Position numbers and translations under genes: made by a program. The notes beneath the pieces were generated by a model, which ran no database searches, was not told where the DNA came from, and saw only the letters and a program-made list of their open reading frames with translations. From Arenicola marina (lineage: Eukaryota > Annelida > Polychaeta > Arenicolidae), in assembly GCA_964019135.1 (NCBI GenBank), contig OZ025248.1, positions 34,651,670 to 34,715,669 on the forward strand: a DNA stretch of 64,000 nucleotides. Reading direction: 5' to 3'. Position 1 is the stretch's first letter. The number at the start of each line of letters is the position of its first letter. Positions 52,071 through 63,704 of this stretch are shown one piece after another.

Positions 52071-55013
52071 GTGAGGATGGAGAGATTGCGAGTACAACGG
52101 GACTGCAGGCTTCATGCGCCGCTCTGTATTTTGTTTGAAAACAGTCTGGCCGCTTTGCCATTTTAGCGATGGTGGGGACACGGGGTGGGGGGGGGGGCGG
52201 AAGGGGAACACATCGCTACTTTTAGCCGAGATTATCCGGACTGGGCTCATGGAGGTGGGGGTGGGGTGAGGGCCGAGCGCTCCCTGCACCCCCCCCCCTC
52301 CGCCCCACTGCTACCCCCCCTCTTTCCGACCCAACACTCCGCGTGATATGAGCGTGCGCAAATATCTCTCTACGGCCAGATGAGTATTAGCATGACACGT
52401 GTGAAAGACGTTCTTTTCGGAATAAACGGTCTCCTCGATCGGTTTAAACGATGTCTCGACCCTACTTATCATGCCTATTAGCTGCATATATCAATTATCA
52501 TACGCTTTTCAAACGGCGAGAAACGAGAAAAAAAGAATGAAAAAAAAGGTTCCGCATTAGAGCAAAGCAATTGTAGTTTCCAACAAACCGGCGATTCCCT
52601 GCCAAATCAGGGTTCGCCGGCTATCCGCCGATGGGGGCCTCTGGGACCCGGTTGTTAGCGCGCCGGGGGGTCACCCCGGCTCTGGGCATTCTTCAGACTC
52701 CCCGGGGCACCCTCACACCTGCGGGTCCCCCACGACAGTCGACTTTCAAATATCACACTGCGTGATGTGTCGATACCAAGTGGCTGTCACGGTGTAAAGG
52801 GCACGGGGATGGGGGTTGGGGGTGGGGGGGGGGGAGCCGGCGGTGGGACGGAAGTAATTTGTGAGGGTCAGACCGTCAGCGTTATAACGATTTGGTGGGT
52901 CCTCGGTGCCGTGTGAGTGAATGGGTGTGGGTAGGCGAACATGTAGACACTGCTTAACGATGGTTTAATACATTTCATGTGGACCTCGAGTATATAATAA
53001 GATGAGATAAAACAAAATAAAGATAGATAATTCGTTAAAGTGGACATACACTTCCTGTTGAATGACAACAATAAAATGATCATGAATAAGGTATAGATAA
53101 ATACATAGATGATGGAGATAAATACATAGATGATGGAGATAAATACATAGATGATGGAGATAAATACATAGATGATGGAGAGATCTAAGGAACGTTCGAT
53201 AAGGTTACTGTACAAAAATTAGACTTTACTTACTTGGTTGATACAGAATTTTACACGAAACGTGGCGAAATACAAAAAAAAAAGCGTAACGGGATCAGAT
53301 AATCTGTCATAGGAAATGTTCGGAATAGTACTTTGAATTAAACACTTTGCCTTCGACTCACCTCGCTAAGAGCTGCTAGGGCTAATAGCGGAGGAACGGA
53401 GCTACACCTAACGAGTGGAAGCTTGTGCATTGAAATTTCTTTATTCCACATATTTAGTATGTGAACAAAAATGGTGCAGGAACGGTTGAAATTGGCCCCA
53501 AGTATTCCATTTCCGCCAGATAATAACACAATAGTTTTCTTTATTATGATATTATTAAGAATTGAAATAGTTTATTCATTATTACTTTTTATTAATAGTT
53601 ATATTAAAATGTTTAGTATAGTACCAGGTATAGGTGTAATAATATCACCTTGTTCGGTTTTCAACGCGTTTCAAATATATATAGGACTCCTTTTCCATAT
53701 AATACTGAGCTTCAGGTCAACAGGCGTGTTCGGTATTTGACCTATGCAGCTACGTCTGGGAATCACTTCACACACCTTTCATCTATCTCATCGTCCCAGG
53801 CGATTTCTGCGGCTCAGTATTGTGACGGTCCGCCTGGTTCAAACAAGGATTCAACGGTTTGCACACCGTCTGATATCGAAACTAATGAGTGAAACACCGA
53901 GTAACTAAATTAACTGGATGTATTGTCCATCATGCGTTTTACTTGTTTACATGCTTTGTGGACAAATTACTACTTGAATATAATCATGCGATATTTTTTG
54001 CACTTTTTGTATAGTCTCTTGTTCTGTTTCTTTTCGTACAGTATCATATCTAACCATCATGTTGTTGCAACCTTGACCAATTGCTTTAGTAATCTTTACA
54101 TTTCAGCGTTGATAAGTTCATCATCATGGAACATGGGGCGGTGTACTATATGGACGCATTATGATGTCTACATGTTCCGCCCCCCGCTGATTCAGTAAAA
54201 TACTTAAATGCCAATGCGTGGGACTGTTATCTGATTCGTTAACCAAAATAAACGCTACATCAACCTTCTTAGAGTTATTTTTGCAGATGCATCTCGCCAA
54301 TGTTTGACATATGTTTATTCTATGCTAAATGAAGGATAAACATACGCCAAACAAATATCATTGGTTCACAGCTGATCGGAAGTTGGAAGCTATATATATA
54401 TGTTTAGTCATAGATGTTTGTGTAATCCACTGGTTTACTGTTGACTCTGACCGTAACTACATTTTTAGGATTGCTAAGCAGCCTTCAGGCAAAAGAATAT
54501 GGAGAAATACATCCAGTTGATTTGCTGTTATTGCAACCCATGCAGAGGCTGATGCAGAAAATCTGGATGGGGGGGGGGGGCGGTTTCAGGGTTGGATCCA
54601 GATACGCTGGATAGGGGGAAGGGGGGGGGGGGGCGGTTTTGGCTTTCATTTGGTTTTCATGTTGAATGGTATAAATTTCGGCCCTAAAAGGGGGGCCGGG
54701 GCCGGGGCCGTATCGGCCCCCCTTGGATCCGTCCATGCCATGACTAAACTAAGCAAGTCAAGTTCACGGTTGCCTCAGCTGATAACGCTTCTAGGACAAT
54801 TAAGTCACATTGGCGAGAATTTATACCATGTTTGTGTGGCGGGATCCATTTGTTATGATAAATTTGTACTGTAGCTTGATGAACAATGCCTCATGTCATC
54901 TCTCATACCATTGGTCCATTTTTTTGTTTTTCGTGACCATCATAGCAACGTGCATTTCATCGGCTCATTTTCATTTCGCCAAGGAGCTCATGGGACATTT
55001 GTGGGTTGCCCGT
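52071..55013. other. Gene-poor, largely AT-rich sequence
   Basis: Apart from the small repeat at 53.1 kb and G-runs near 52815, 54570 and 54620, nothing was recognised. Confidence 0.45.
53097..53180. repeat. 21-bp tandem repeat (AGATAAATACATAGATGATGG)
   Basis: Four copies of a 21-base unit, nearly identical. Confidence 0.92.
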
Positions 55014-55304
55014 CACTTTTCTTTTCTAATCGATGGGCGCCGGCAGCACGCCGGCATTCGACTCATTTGTTATCCCTGTGTTCCAGGTATGTTTCATTGT
55101 ATCATTCCTCGCCATTTCATATTAATTTAATGTACTAATGTTTAAATGTAATTTATAGATATTCTGTGTAATGTATTCAGTAACTTATACGGTATACTTG
55201 GATTGATATCATTTAAGTTTATAAGTTACACTTTTCTTTTCTAACCGATGGGCGCCGGCAGCACGCCGGCATTCGACTCATTTGTTATCCTTGTGTTGCA
55301 GGTA
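55014..55304. repeat. Pair of 76-bp direct repeats with an internal hairpin
   Basis: Copies at 55014-55089 and 55229-55304 differ at only a few bases. Each contains GCCGGCAGCACGCCGGC (6-bp stem, 5-nt loop) and ends CAGGTA. The 139 bases between are AT-rich. Confidence 0.88.
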
Positions 55305-56435
55305 ATAAAGTCGGAACTTATTAACCCCGCCGCTGAGTTTTTGTTTACTCCCAATTAAACAACAGGGCACATCACGGTCCCGCTACATTTGCATCTGTAA
55401 AAAAATAAAGGAAGAAGAAAATTCCTTTTCCTGTGTTCGTTTTGCCGGCGCGGATTATTATATCAAGTTGGGATATAAGTCTGTAAAACAATAGTTTTAC
55501 ATGCGCCATCTTAGAATTTTTACATTGTAGAATCAACACTAAACTAGGCCTATCTCAAAATTTATGATGCATATTTTTGTATATCTCTTTGAGTCTGTAA
55601 AACAATAGTTTCAACATAAAACTGAGCGGTTTATTGTTATCGCGCGCGGACGTGATAGCGAGCCATCACACACAAAATAGCGAACTGCGAACAGGCGCGT
55701 AGGGCTATAAAGCCGGCCACGAACTTTTGCTCCGTTGACCAAAATGCTTCTCTTCGGATAGCCTGCAGGCTTTCTGGATTTAAACTCAATACAGAGTGTA
55801 CTTATTTGGCATGGAGAAAAGGTTGGTAATACAAAAAATTACGGGATATATTGCTTTAAATATCCCAGGCAGTCACGGCCGGGACGATGCAAAGTGCCCT
55901 CTATCGGGAGATCGGCCACACGCCGCGGTGTCGCCATCTAGCGTAAGAAGTTTATAAACAAGATGGCGCTCTGATTATTTCGCGAAGAAGATCAGAGATG
56001 GACAGCAGTTTTATTCTGCGACACGGCATAGCGGTACAATTCATGAGACTCACGGCTCCGGCCCACGCCTCCCCCAGCAGCAACTCCCTTGAAATGCATT
56101 TCTTTGTTTGCCAACGAAGACTGAAACGACCAAGACATGACCAGAGGCACCGTAAATAATTCGTAAAGCGACGCCGACGGGGGGGAGGGGGGGGGTTAGC
56201 CCAGAACCCTAGGCTGTGTGGGCTGAAACACATGATTCTTCAACCATAGCCATGGATTCATGGCTAGGGGGTGGTAGTCCCGTCACAAAACTGTTGTAAC
56301 AGGCGTCCAGTCGTGTTCTCTTGGATATAACGCCACCAGGTTGGGGCTAGGGGGCAGGGGGGGTTCACTCTCGCAAGACTGTTCGAACAGCAAGAACAGA
56401 CAGTTCAATTGCCAAGGCGCAGACTAATCCCCTCG
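55305..56435. other. Unique sequence, no gene recognised
   Basis: A GGCTATAAAGCC palindrome near 55704 resembles a TATA box, but no exon can be attached to it. Confidence 0.35.
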
Positions 56436-56490
56436 TAGTGCTAAATCACCCTGGCCACTGTACAACAGTGGCCAGGGTGATTTAGCACTA
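56436..56490. repeat. Perfect 24-bp inverted repeat (hairpin, 7-nt loop)
   Basis: The left arm 56436-56459 starts TAGTGCTAAATCACCCTGG; the right arm 56467-56490 is its exact reverse complement; the loop is GTACAAC. Similar ACTAATCCCC-type sequence lies on both sides (about 56422 and 56487), as expected of a small foldback insertion. It could be a miniature foldback element or a hairpin RNA precursor. Typical pre-miRNAs are imperfect and somewhat longer. Confidence 0.9.
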
Positions 56491-56594
56491 ATCCCCCCGC
56501 GGCTTGACACCAATCTCTCCACCCCCCCCCTGCCCCCGCGCCCTTTACCTATGGTAGGGGGTGGTGCGAGCGAGTCGGCCATTATGCTGTTCAT

Positions 56595-56945
56595 CCATAT
56601 TGCATATAGCATTTGGGATATGCCCCTCCCCCCTCTCCTGCTGATTTACGCCTATTACGGCACAGTATCCATAGAATCCCCATGAAAAGCAAGTATCTGT
56701 CAGCTCGGCTTCCTGCCTCATGCTTCCATTCTAACTCATCCTATACATATTTATTCCTCACAGAAGGCATAATTTTGATACTAAACTTGTGTATCTAACA
56801 ATGTTATCTGAAAAAGATTAGGTAACGTAAAAAAATAAAGTGGGTAAGCCATATTTAGCATTTAAGGTACCTCCCCCCCCCCTCTCCTGCTGATTTACGG
56901 CGCAGTATCCATAGAATCCCTATCAAAAGCAAGCACCCGCCAACT
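56595..56945. repeat. Dispersed duplication of ~95 bp
   Basis: CATATAGCATTTGGG... through CTCTCCTGCTGATTTACG, CAGTATCCATAGAATCCC and AAAAGCAAG at 56595-56705 recurs at about 56850-56945 with small differences, including a missing CTATTACGG block. Confidence 0.8.
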
Positions 56946-59128
56946 TAACCCTGTTTATCAAATATGGCCTCCAGATTTATCCACCCCCTGGGGCTGGCCG
57001 TTTATACTATAGACTATTATAGTATATGGCCTGTCAGATATTTGCTGCATTAATAGCTACAGATCAAAGCGCCTGTAACAGTAAACATGCCAGGCCCATG
57101 GCTAGCCTGAAAGTGAAAATCACAGTGTCTCGCAGCATTAAAGTCTGATTTTTAGGCAATGGTAGGTATAGTTTCATAGATGTAACATAGTCCATCCCCG
57201 ATATGGGTCCAGCCACGGCTTGCGCACAGGACTATGGTAGGTATAGATACTAATTTGCCTATCCTCATGGGAAACCGCTCGTGGTGGAATAGATACTTGC
57301 GTATATGCCATGGCATTAGTGGTAAACATCATATAGAGCTAGGGATGTATGCCTACATTGACCACTGTCCTCTTTGGCCACCAGCATAATAAATCGAGTG
57401 ACACCAGGGGCCCCTTATTATAATGTGTCAATTGATTTATGCCTGTATCTTTGACAGCTTGTCAATTTGACCACCAGGGGGAGCGAGGTGGAGGGGACTC
57501 TCTCCTGGCTGATGCTTCTCTATTGAGTGACCCCCTCTCCCATTGCCAGAATTTTCAGATGTTACAGTCTAAACTGTTAGATAAGGGACTGTTACAGCAA
57601 GCCCCATCAGAATAATAGCTGGTTGTAACCTCGGAAAGCTCAGGCTACCCATGCCCAATCCAGCCACTGTGTAAATAGAATAAAAGATGAACTTTATCCT
57701 AAACTGGTATCTTTATGCTGATTAATGAATAACAATCAGCGGTCTCAAACCTCTGCCACCTGGGCGCATGCCTTTACCCCCTCAAACATGAACCACCAAA
57801 CCTCTACACCATACCCACTGGCACCAAGACAAATCCCTCCGCCCTCCCCCTCCTGCCCCCTGAGGTTCTTCTTTTTGCTTCAGTAATTTATTTATATACA
57901 GTAATGAATCTTCAATGAACAAACCCCAATGGAGTTACACTTCCTGTTCAGTCAAATTTACTATTGCCAGCTGTTTCATGCAAGCAGCAATTTCCTGTAG
58001 ATGTATATACATGGAACAGCATGAGTATTCTACTGGATGTGCCATTTTAAATATAGAACTACCCCAAATGTGCCATATATACTGTCAACCAACCTGCTTC
58101 TGACTATTGATTACTTCAGTGTATTATATCTATCTAGCCATATTTATATATTCAAATAGTAAAGCATGATCCTTGAAATTTTGCAATGTACTGTTTGTGT
58201 TAGCAAACAACCAGCTATGTTCAGAACATAACAGTTAAATGTAAATGAAAGATATATTCCTGACTTGTTAAAATAAATTTTATGTTACATTACAGGATGG
58301 CTGAATATAATGAATTAAACATGTTAAAGATTCAAAGGGAAACTAGTTTTCCCAAACTCACAGCAGAAAGTCATTGCCATATGACAGCTATACCAGTCAC
58401 TCACTTGGATGATCTAGTCATAGTAATATGCATATAATGTAAATATAATGTAAATGTAATGTAATAAATAGTAATAAATGCATATAAATTTAGTTTCAGT
58501 CCCTTTCACCATCTACTATAAGTTGTGAATGGACTGATCGGTTAGGTGTTAATAATACTTCAGAAAGACCCTAAGGTATAAATTGTCTATGAGATTGTGA
58601 TCTAACCCTGGTAGTGGCAACATTGTATATACTGTCATATAATAAAATATGACTGTGTTGATTCTGCTTCCCTTACCCTGGTCTTCTCATGCACAATATA
58701 GGCTTCTCTGATAGTAAATTCTCTTAATTCTTGTTCAGTCAATAAAATAATGTCATCACATTTGAGTATAGTAATAAATTATGTCTGAATTCAAGAATTC
58801 AAGTATAGTGTATTGTGGCATATAGAATATGGCATTACATGTACCAACAATTAGCATGAATAGCTACATCTACATGAACTGCCTAAAATCATAAATAATT
58901 TAGCTGGTGTCTTGATATGGAACTCCTGTATTTTGTCTGTTGTTTCATTTTCCGAATTGCTTTTTTTCGTACTTGCAATACCAATAGTGTCGACAACTTC
59001 AGGTATACATTTATTTCAGACCTCAATTGGCAGACATATAAGCTGTAAAGCAGCGTGCATAAACGCCGGGAAGGTTGCCGATTAATAACATTACGTGAGA
59101 TAGGAATGAAGACACCGGTCCCCCAGCC
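56946..59128. other. AT-rich 5' flank of the ankyrin/SOCS-box gene
   Basis: Mostly AT-rich unique DNA. A CTCF-like CCACCAGGGGGAGC lies near 57471. GC content jumps at about 59100 where the coding region begins. No upstream exon was recognised; the promoter must lie here, but no core element is convincing. Confidence 0.45.
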
Positions 59129-61858
59129 ATGGCCCGCCATAGTAATGAAGGTGACCATCCACTGCTGTGTGAGGAGCAGATAGCCGAGTTCATGCAGAGG
59201 GAACACGGCTCGCTGGTGCCCGATACGCTACCGCCAGACCACCGCCGTCATTCTGATCCTGATCGCACCTCTCCGGATGAGGCCTGCAGCCAGATCCGGC
59301 CACCTGGGGCCGAGGACGCCGGAGCGTTACCATGCCAACCGGCCGACGGTGGCGGTGACGCCGCGCCGGTGGCCGGTGGCGCGCGGCATCGCCTCCTGTC
59401 CGCGGTGTGCACGGGGTGCGTGCGGCAGGTCCGCCAGCTACTCTCAGTCGGAGTGAGCGCCGACACACAGACAGACTCCGGGGACTCGGCGCTCATACTG
59501 GCGACGCGTCATCAGTACCCGGATGTGGCGCGGGCGCTGCTGGACGCCGGGTGTCGGTCGGAGGTTCAGAACGAGGCTGGGCGGACGGCGCTGCACGAGG
59601 CGGTTCTCGCCGGGGACGCCGACAGCCTCGAGGTCCTCCTGTCGGAACCCGCGTCCGAGGTCCCCCCCAGTGACGTCACGCCGCGTGACGTCACACCCGC
59701 CGTCCACCGAGGCGAGGCGGCGAAGATGGCCACACGCATCCTGCAGAAGGCCGACACGAGCCTGGATATTCCGGACAGCGACGCCAACACCGCGCTGCAC
59801 CTAGCGGCGAAGGCGGGCGGCGCGCAGCTGTGTGAGGCCCTCATGGACGCCGGGGCTCTCTTGGATGTCACAAACGACGCCGGTGAGACTCCACTCCACC
59901 TGGCGGCCGGCAGCGGTAACAGCGACGTGGTAGCTCTGCTGCTTGACCGATCGGCGGCTTGCGTCGACCGGCAGACCGATGCTGGCCTCACGCCCCTCAT
60001 GTTGGCGGCGATGTACGACCACGCGTCGTGCGCGCAGCTTCTCCTCAACCACAACGCCGACACCTCCTGTTGGGACAGCAACATGAACACCGCGCTGATC
60101 CTGGCGGCTAAGCACGCCGGAGCCGCCACGCTGGCCGTGTTGGTCGCCAGCTGCCCGGCGCCCGTGATCAACCACAGGAACAACCTGGCGCGGTCGGCGC
60201 TGTACTTCGCCGCCGAGCGCGACGAGGTGGAGATGGTCCAGGCCCTGGTGGCCAGCCAGGCCAACCCCTGCCTCATGGACGTCATGGGCCGCCTGGCGCT
60301 GTCCGTGGCCGCGCAGGAGGGCCATTTGGGCAGCCTGAGGGCGCTGTTGAAAACCCGTCAGGGGATCAATAGCGTGGACTTCATCAACATGGCGCCCCTG
60401 CACTGGGCGGTGGTCGGCGGCCACCTGACGTGCGCCGAGGAGCTGCTGTCGCACGGGGCCAACGTCGACCTGGCCAACGACAGCACCCACAACACGCCGC
60501 TCATCATGGCCATCGACGGCAAGCACGCGGGTCTGGTCGACCTGTTGCTGGAGCGCGGCTGTAACGTGAACGCCGTGAATTCCCACGGCATGACTGCGCT
60601 GCATGCCGCGGCCGAGAAGGGCTGTCTGGACATCGTCCGGCGCTTGATTCCCGCCGGGGTCGCCGTCAACATGGCGGCCGGCAACGGCGAGACGGCCCTG
60701 GTGATGGCCGCGCGTCGGGGCCACGGCGGGCTGGTCAAGTTCCTGCTGGGCATCGGCTGCGACGTGACCATCACCAATGACAACCAAAGCACGGCGCTGC
60801 ACGAGGCGTGTCGCTGGGGTTACGTGGACATCGTGGAGCAGGTCCTGGCCAAGGGATGCTCCGTCAACCAGGAGGAATCGGACGGCGACACCCCGCTGAT
60901 CCTGGCCTCGGTTCAAGGTCACGACGACGTCGTGCAGCTGCTGCTCAACAACGGCGCCAAGGTCAACCAGGTCAACTACATGGAGAGGTCGGCCGTGTTG
61001 GAAGCTTCGAGGCAAGGTCACATCGAGGTCATCGACTTACTGATCCGGAACGGGGCGGATGTCAATCAGGTTGACCTTGAGAGCGACTCGGCGCTGATGC
61101 TGGCCGTCTCCACGGGAAGGACGGACGTGGTGCGGCTCCTGATAAAGGCCGGAAGTGACGTCAATCACTGCAACAGGTACGGTCGGAGCGCCCTGCACGA
61201 AGCCTGCTCCTCCTTCTCCCTGGCCGCCGATCCCGGCGGCCGGATGGTGGACGTCCTGCTGGAGGCCGGGATCGATCCGGACGGCCTGGACAGCATGGAC
61301 AGCACGCCGCTGGCCCTGGCGCTGGTCAGCGGCCGCCAGTGGATGGTTCTCCCGCTCCTCAAGGCCAACTGCGACGTCAACCAGCCCTGCCGGCTCCAGA
61401 AGATGGTCCGGCCGATCCAGATCGCCGTGACCCGCGAGGACTTCATCCTGGCGCAGATGCTGTACCTGGCCGGCTGCGACATGAACGCCGTCAACGTGTG
61501 GATGCCGACGCCGTCCGGACCCCAGTACATGGTGCCCTGCAACAACAAGGACATGCGGGAGTGGCTCCAGAACGTCACCGCCGAGCCGCCGGCACTCAAA
61601 CTCCGGGCCCGTACCGTCATCCGGATCCACCTGGGTCACCGCCCCGCCCCGGCCATCAAGCGCCTCCCGCTGCCCGGCTGCCTACGGGACTTTCTCGGCC
61701 TTGCGGACCTGGACGTCTTCGTCGCTAAGGTGGTGGACGACTATTGGCTGGCGGTCCGGGAGGCCATGTCCGGCAGTGCCTCCACCAATCAGGATCGCAG
61801 CAGCTACGTGGACAGCGACGTGGACGTCAGCAGCGCTGTCTCCGGGAGACTCAACTGA
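59129..61858 (+). CDS. Intronless ankyrin-repeat SOCS-box protein (ASB-like)
   Basis: 909 codons from an ATG in strong context (CAGCCATGGCC) to TGA. Residues 1-85 are a low-complexity N-terminus. From about 86 to 800 there are about 20 ankyrin repeats of 33 residues, for example NTALHLAAKAGGAQLCEALM and MTALHAAAEKGCLDIVRRLI, with a 25-30-residue insertion rich in Pro, Thr and Val after the third. Residues about 822-860 form a SOCS box: ALKLRARTVIRIHL (BC box) then LPLP at 846-849 (Cul5 box). ASB proteins recruit substrates to Elongin B/C-Cullin 5 ubiquitin ligases. The usual BC-box Cys is Ala (827), which may weaken Elongin C binding. Length exceeds the typical ASB (300-600). Absence of introns suggests retroposed origin or ancestral loss. 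Which ASB subfamily it belongs to cannot be told. Confidence 0.9.
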   Translation: MARHSNEGDHPLLCEEQIAEFMQREHGSLVPDTLPPDHRRHSDPDRTSPDEACSQIRPPGAEDAGALPCQPADGGGDAAPVAGGARHRLLSAVCTGCVRQVRQLLSVGVSADTQTDSGDSALILATRHQYPDVARALLDAGCRSEVQNEAGRTALHEAVLAGDADSLEVLLSEPASEVPPSDVTPRDVTPAVHRGEAAKMATRILQKADTSLDIPDSDANTALHLAAKAGGAQLCEALMDAGALLDVTNDAGETPLHLAAGSGNSDVVALLLDRSAACVDRQTDAGLTPLMLAAMYDHASCAQLLLNHNADTSCWDSNMNTALILAAKHAGAATLAVLVASCPAPVINHRNNLARSALYFAAERDEVEMVQALVASQANPCLMDVMGRLALSVAAQEGHLGSLRALLKTRQGINSVDFINMAPLHWAVVGGHLTCAEELLSHGANVDLANDSTHNTPLIMAIDGKHAGLVDLLLERGCNVNAVNSHGMTALHAAAEKGCLDIVRRLIPAGVAVNMAAGNGETALVMAARRGHGGLVKFLLGIGCDVTITNDNQSTALHEACRWGYVDIVEQVLAKGCSVNQEESDGDTPLILASVQGHDDVVQLLLNNGAKVNQVNYMERSAVLEASRQGHIEVIDLLIRNGADVNQVDLESDSALMLAVSTGRTDVVRLLIKAGSDVNHCNRYGRSALHEACSSFSLAADPGGRMVDVLLEAGIDPDGLDSMDSTPLALALVSGRQWMVLPLLKANCDVNQPCRLQKMVRPIQIAVTREDFILAQMLYLAGCDMNAVNVWMPTPSGPQYMVPCNNKDMREWLQNVTAEPPALKLRARTVIRIHLGHRPAPAIKRLPLPGCLRDFLGLADLDVFVAKVVDDYWLAVREAMSGSASTNQDRSSYVDSDVDVSSAVSGRLN

Positions 61859-61895
61859 TGGATCCGTCTAACACGCCCAAGGCAATGGATTTTTT

Positions 61896-62065
61896 AATCG
61901 CTGTGATGAAGGCTAGCTTTGAGTAATGCGTGAGCTATACGGGTTTTTTTCATCTCGATTATGTGATGCATTTGATTATTAATCGCGGGGATGATGGCTT
62001 GCTTTGAGGAACACGTGAGCTATCCGGATTGTTTTCCTCTCGATTATGTGATGTATTTGATTACA
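61896..62065. repeat. Tandem duplication, 85 bp x 2, in the 3' flank of the ASB-like gene
   Basis: Copies at 61896-61980 and 61981-62065 share AATCGC, GTGAGCTAT, CTCGATTATGTGATG and TTTGATTA. They differ at about 15 sites. They start 38 bases after the stop codon. Confidence 0.9.
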
Positions 62066-63700
62066 TTACAAGCGTTTGTGCAACAGCCTCACCATAAGCA
62101 CAGGCAGGGCGGGTAACTTGATACACACCACGCGTCATTGGTCCATCTGTCTTTGTAATCTATGGCGTCAAAATCATGTCAGTCTTACAATGTACACTTA
62201 CAATGCATTTATTATTGTTGTGTAACGTCGCTTGTGGACTGGTGGAGACAGTTAAAGTCTAAAGCCGAGATCGGGAACGCCACTGGTTGCTATAGCGATG
62301 GTGTACGGCTGGTTATCTGATAGTCGCACCACGTGCTTTCGCCAGTTCGAGACTTTTTGTGAAAAAGTCGTTATTTAAGAGGGGAATAGTTGTTAAGGAC
62401 CATCTCGGTCAAATTACGCCACTTGCATTATGTAATGGTTGCTCTGGGTCATATCAAGGACGCTGTCTATGATATAGCTGCAGCGTAGAACTATAATCAG
62501 TGAAAATATACAAGTGCTGAGACGAATTTGTATAAATTTTTCTTGCGTTAACGGCCGGAGAGCGATTCATTGTATTAAAATCCTTTTATGTACACTGACA
62601 TTTGGCTGCAAATTGTTTCTCGGACGTAGCGATTTTTCATTTGATTACTTCAATTCAAGTGGGCATTTTGACACCTCGGAGTTTCTGAGAAGGAAGTCTG
62701 GTTCAGCGGGAGGTAATATATTCTTATAAAAATATATATCTCAGTTGAAATTCTGTCCCCGACTTTTATTCTTCAAAATGAACCATTATTGAGGTACAGA
62801 GTTGAAAGCTGAGAAAATCAACTCGACAGCAAGTTTTCTTGCAAATTATTGTGATAAAATGTGTTGTGTTTTAATCTATAAGTGTATACCTAAGTAAGTG
62901 CAATACGGTAGTGCTATCTGTACACTACAATTACAGTACCTATGTTGTATTATTGTTGTGCTACGTACACTTTCTGTTTGACGTGCAGAGAACTGAGCAT
63001 GTTCTAAGTACTGAATTTGTCGTACAAACTATCTCCGATGTGCGTGAGGTACCTCGTTTCTTTACTGCTTGGGGTACTGTATCGGTTTACTGTGTGTAGT
63101 ACTGTTTCTTATACGACCTTTTTATCTTTCTGTTATATTTTGTACTGATATCTGATTTACGCTATTGCGCATGGAGAACTCTCAGTTACTCTTAGCCCCC
63201 CCCCCCCCCACTCAATTCTCCAAATATATATCGCTTGAATGGGTATATATGGTGATCTACACAGAGCCTCACCTCTTAGCAAATATATGGTTTGCGGCTG
63301 GCATATTATAAGGTGATTATTTACTCAATAATAAATCCATCCGCTGTGCCATTGAACTGTGTTGACAGAATTGATAAGGGTTATCTGACGCTGCTGTCTT
63401 CCACTGCCTAAAGTATATCACATCTTGCAGCACATGTGTGTTGGTGAGTTTGAAGGGTCATCATTTTTTTATTACAGCATTACGTCCTTTGTGTTCATGT
63501 TCCAGTGGATCTGGTCAGCGTCTCTCGATTCCATTGTTGTACAAGTGCCGTGAGCTTGTCGTCATTAGTCCACGCAATAAAGCCACGATATATATATATA
63601 CAGAGGCTTGTGGTGGTGTTGCCCGTTCCGTTAACATATATCCGTGGTGGCTGCTTTGGTTAAAGTCTGACGCTTTAACCTCCATCGGATATGGAAAGGG
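62066..63700. other. 3' flank, no gene recognised
   Basis: AT-rich unique sequence with a poly-C run near 63200. CAATAAAG occurs near 63578. No clear polyadenylation signal lies close to the ASB-like stop. Confidence 0.4.
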
Positions 63701-63704
63701 TCGA

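Noticed and set aside
53650..53892. Plus frame with QYCDGPPGSNKDSTVCTPSD
   Set aside because: Looks protein-like in one short stretch, but without splice sites, repeats or a family match.
59801..61021. 406-codon frame antisense to the ankyrin gene
   Set aside because: Shadow of a GC-rich coding sequence; it shows no domain and the sense strand has a coherent ankyrin/SOCS protein.
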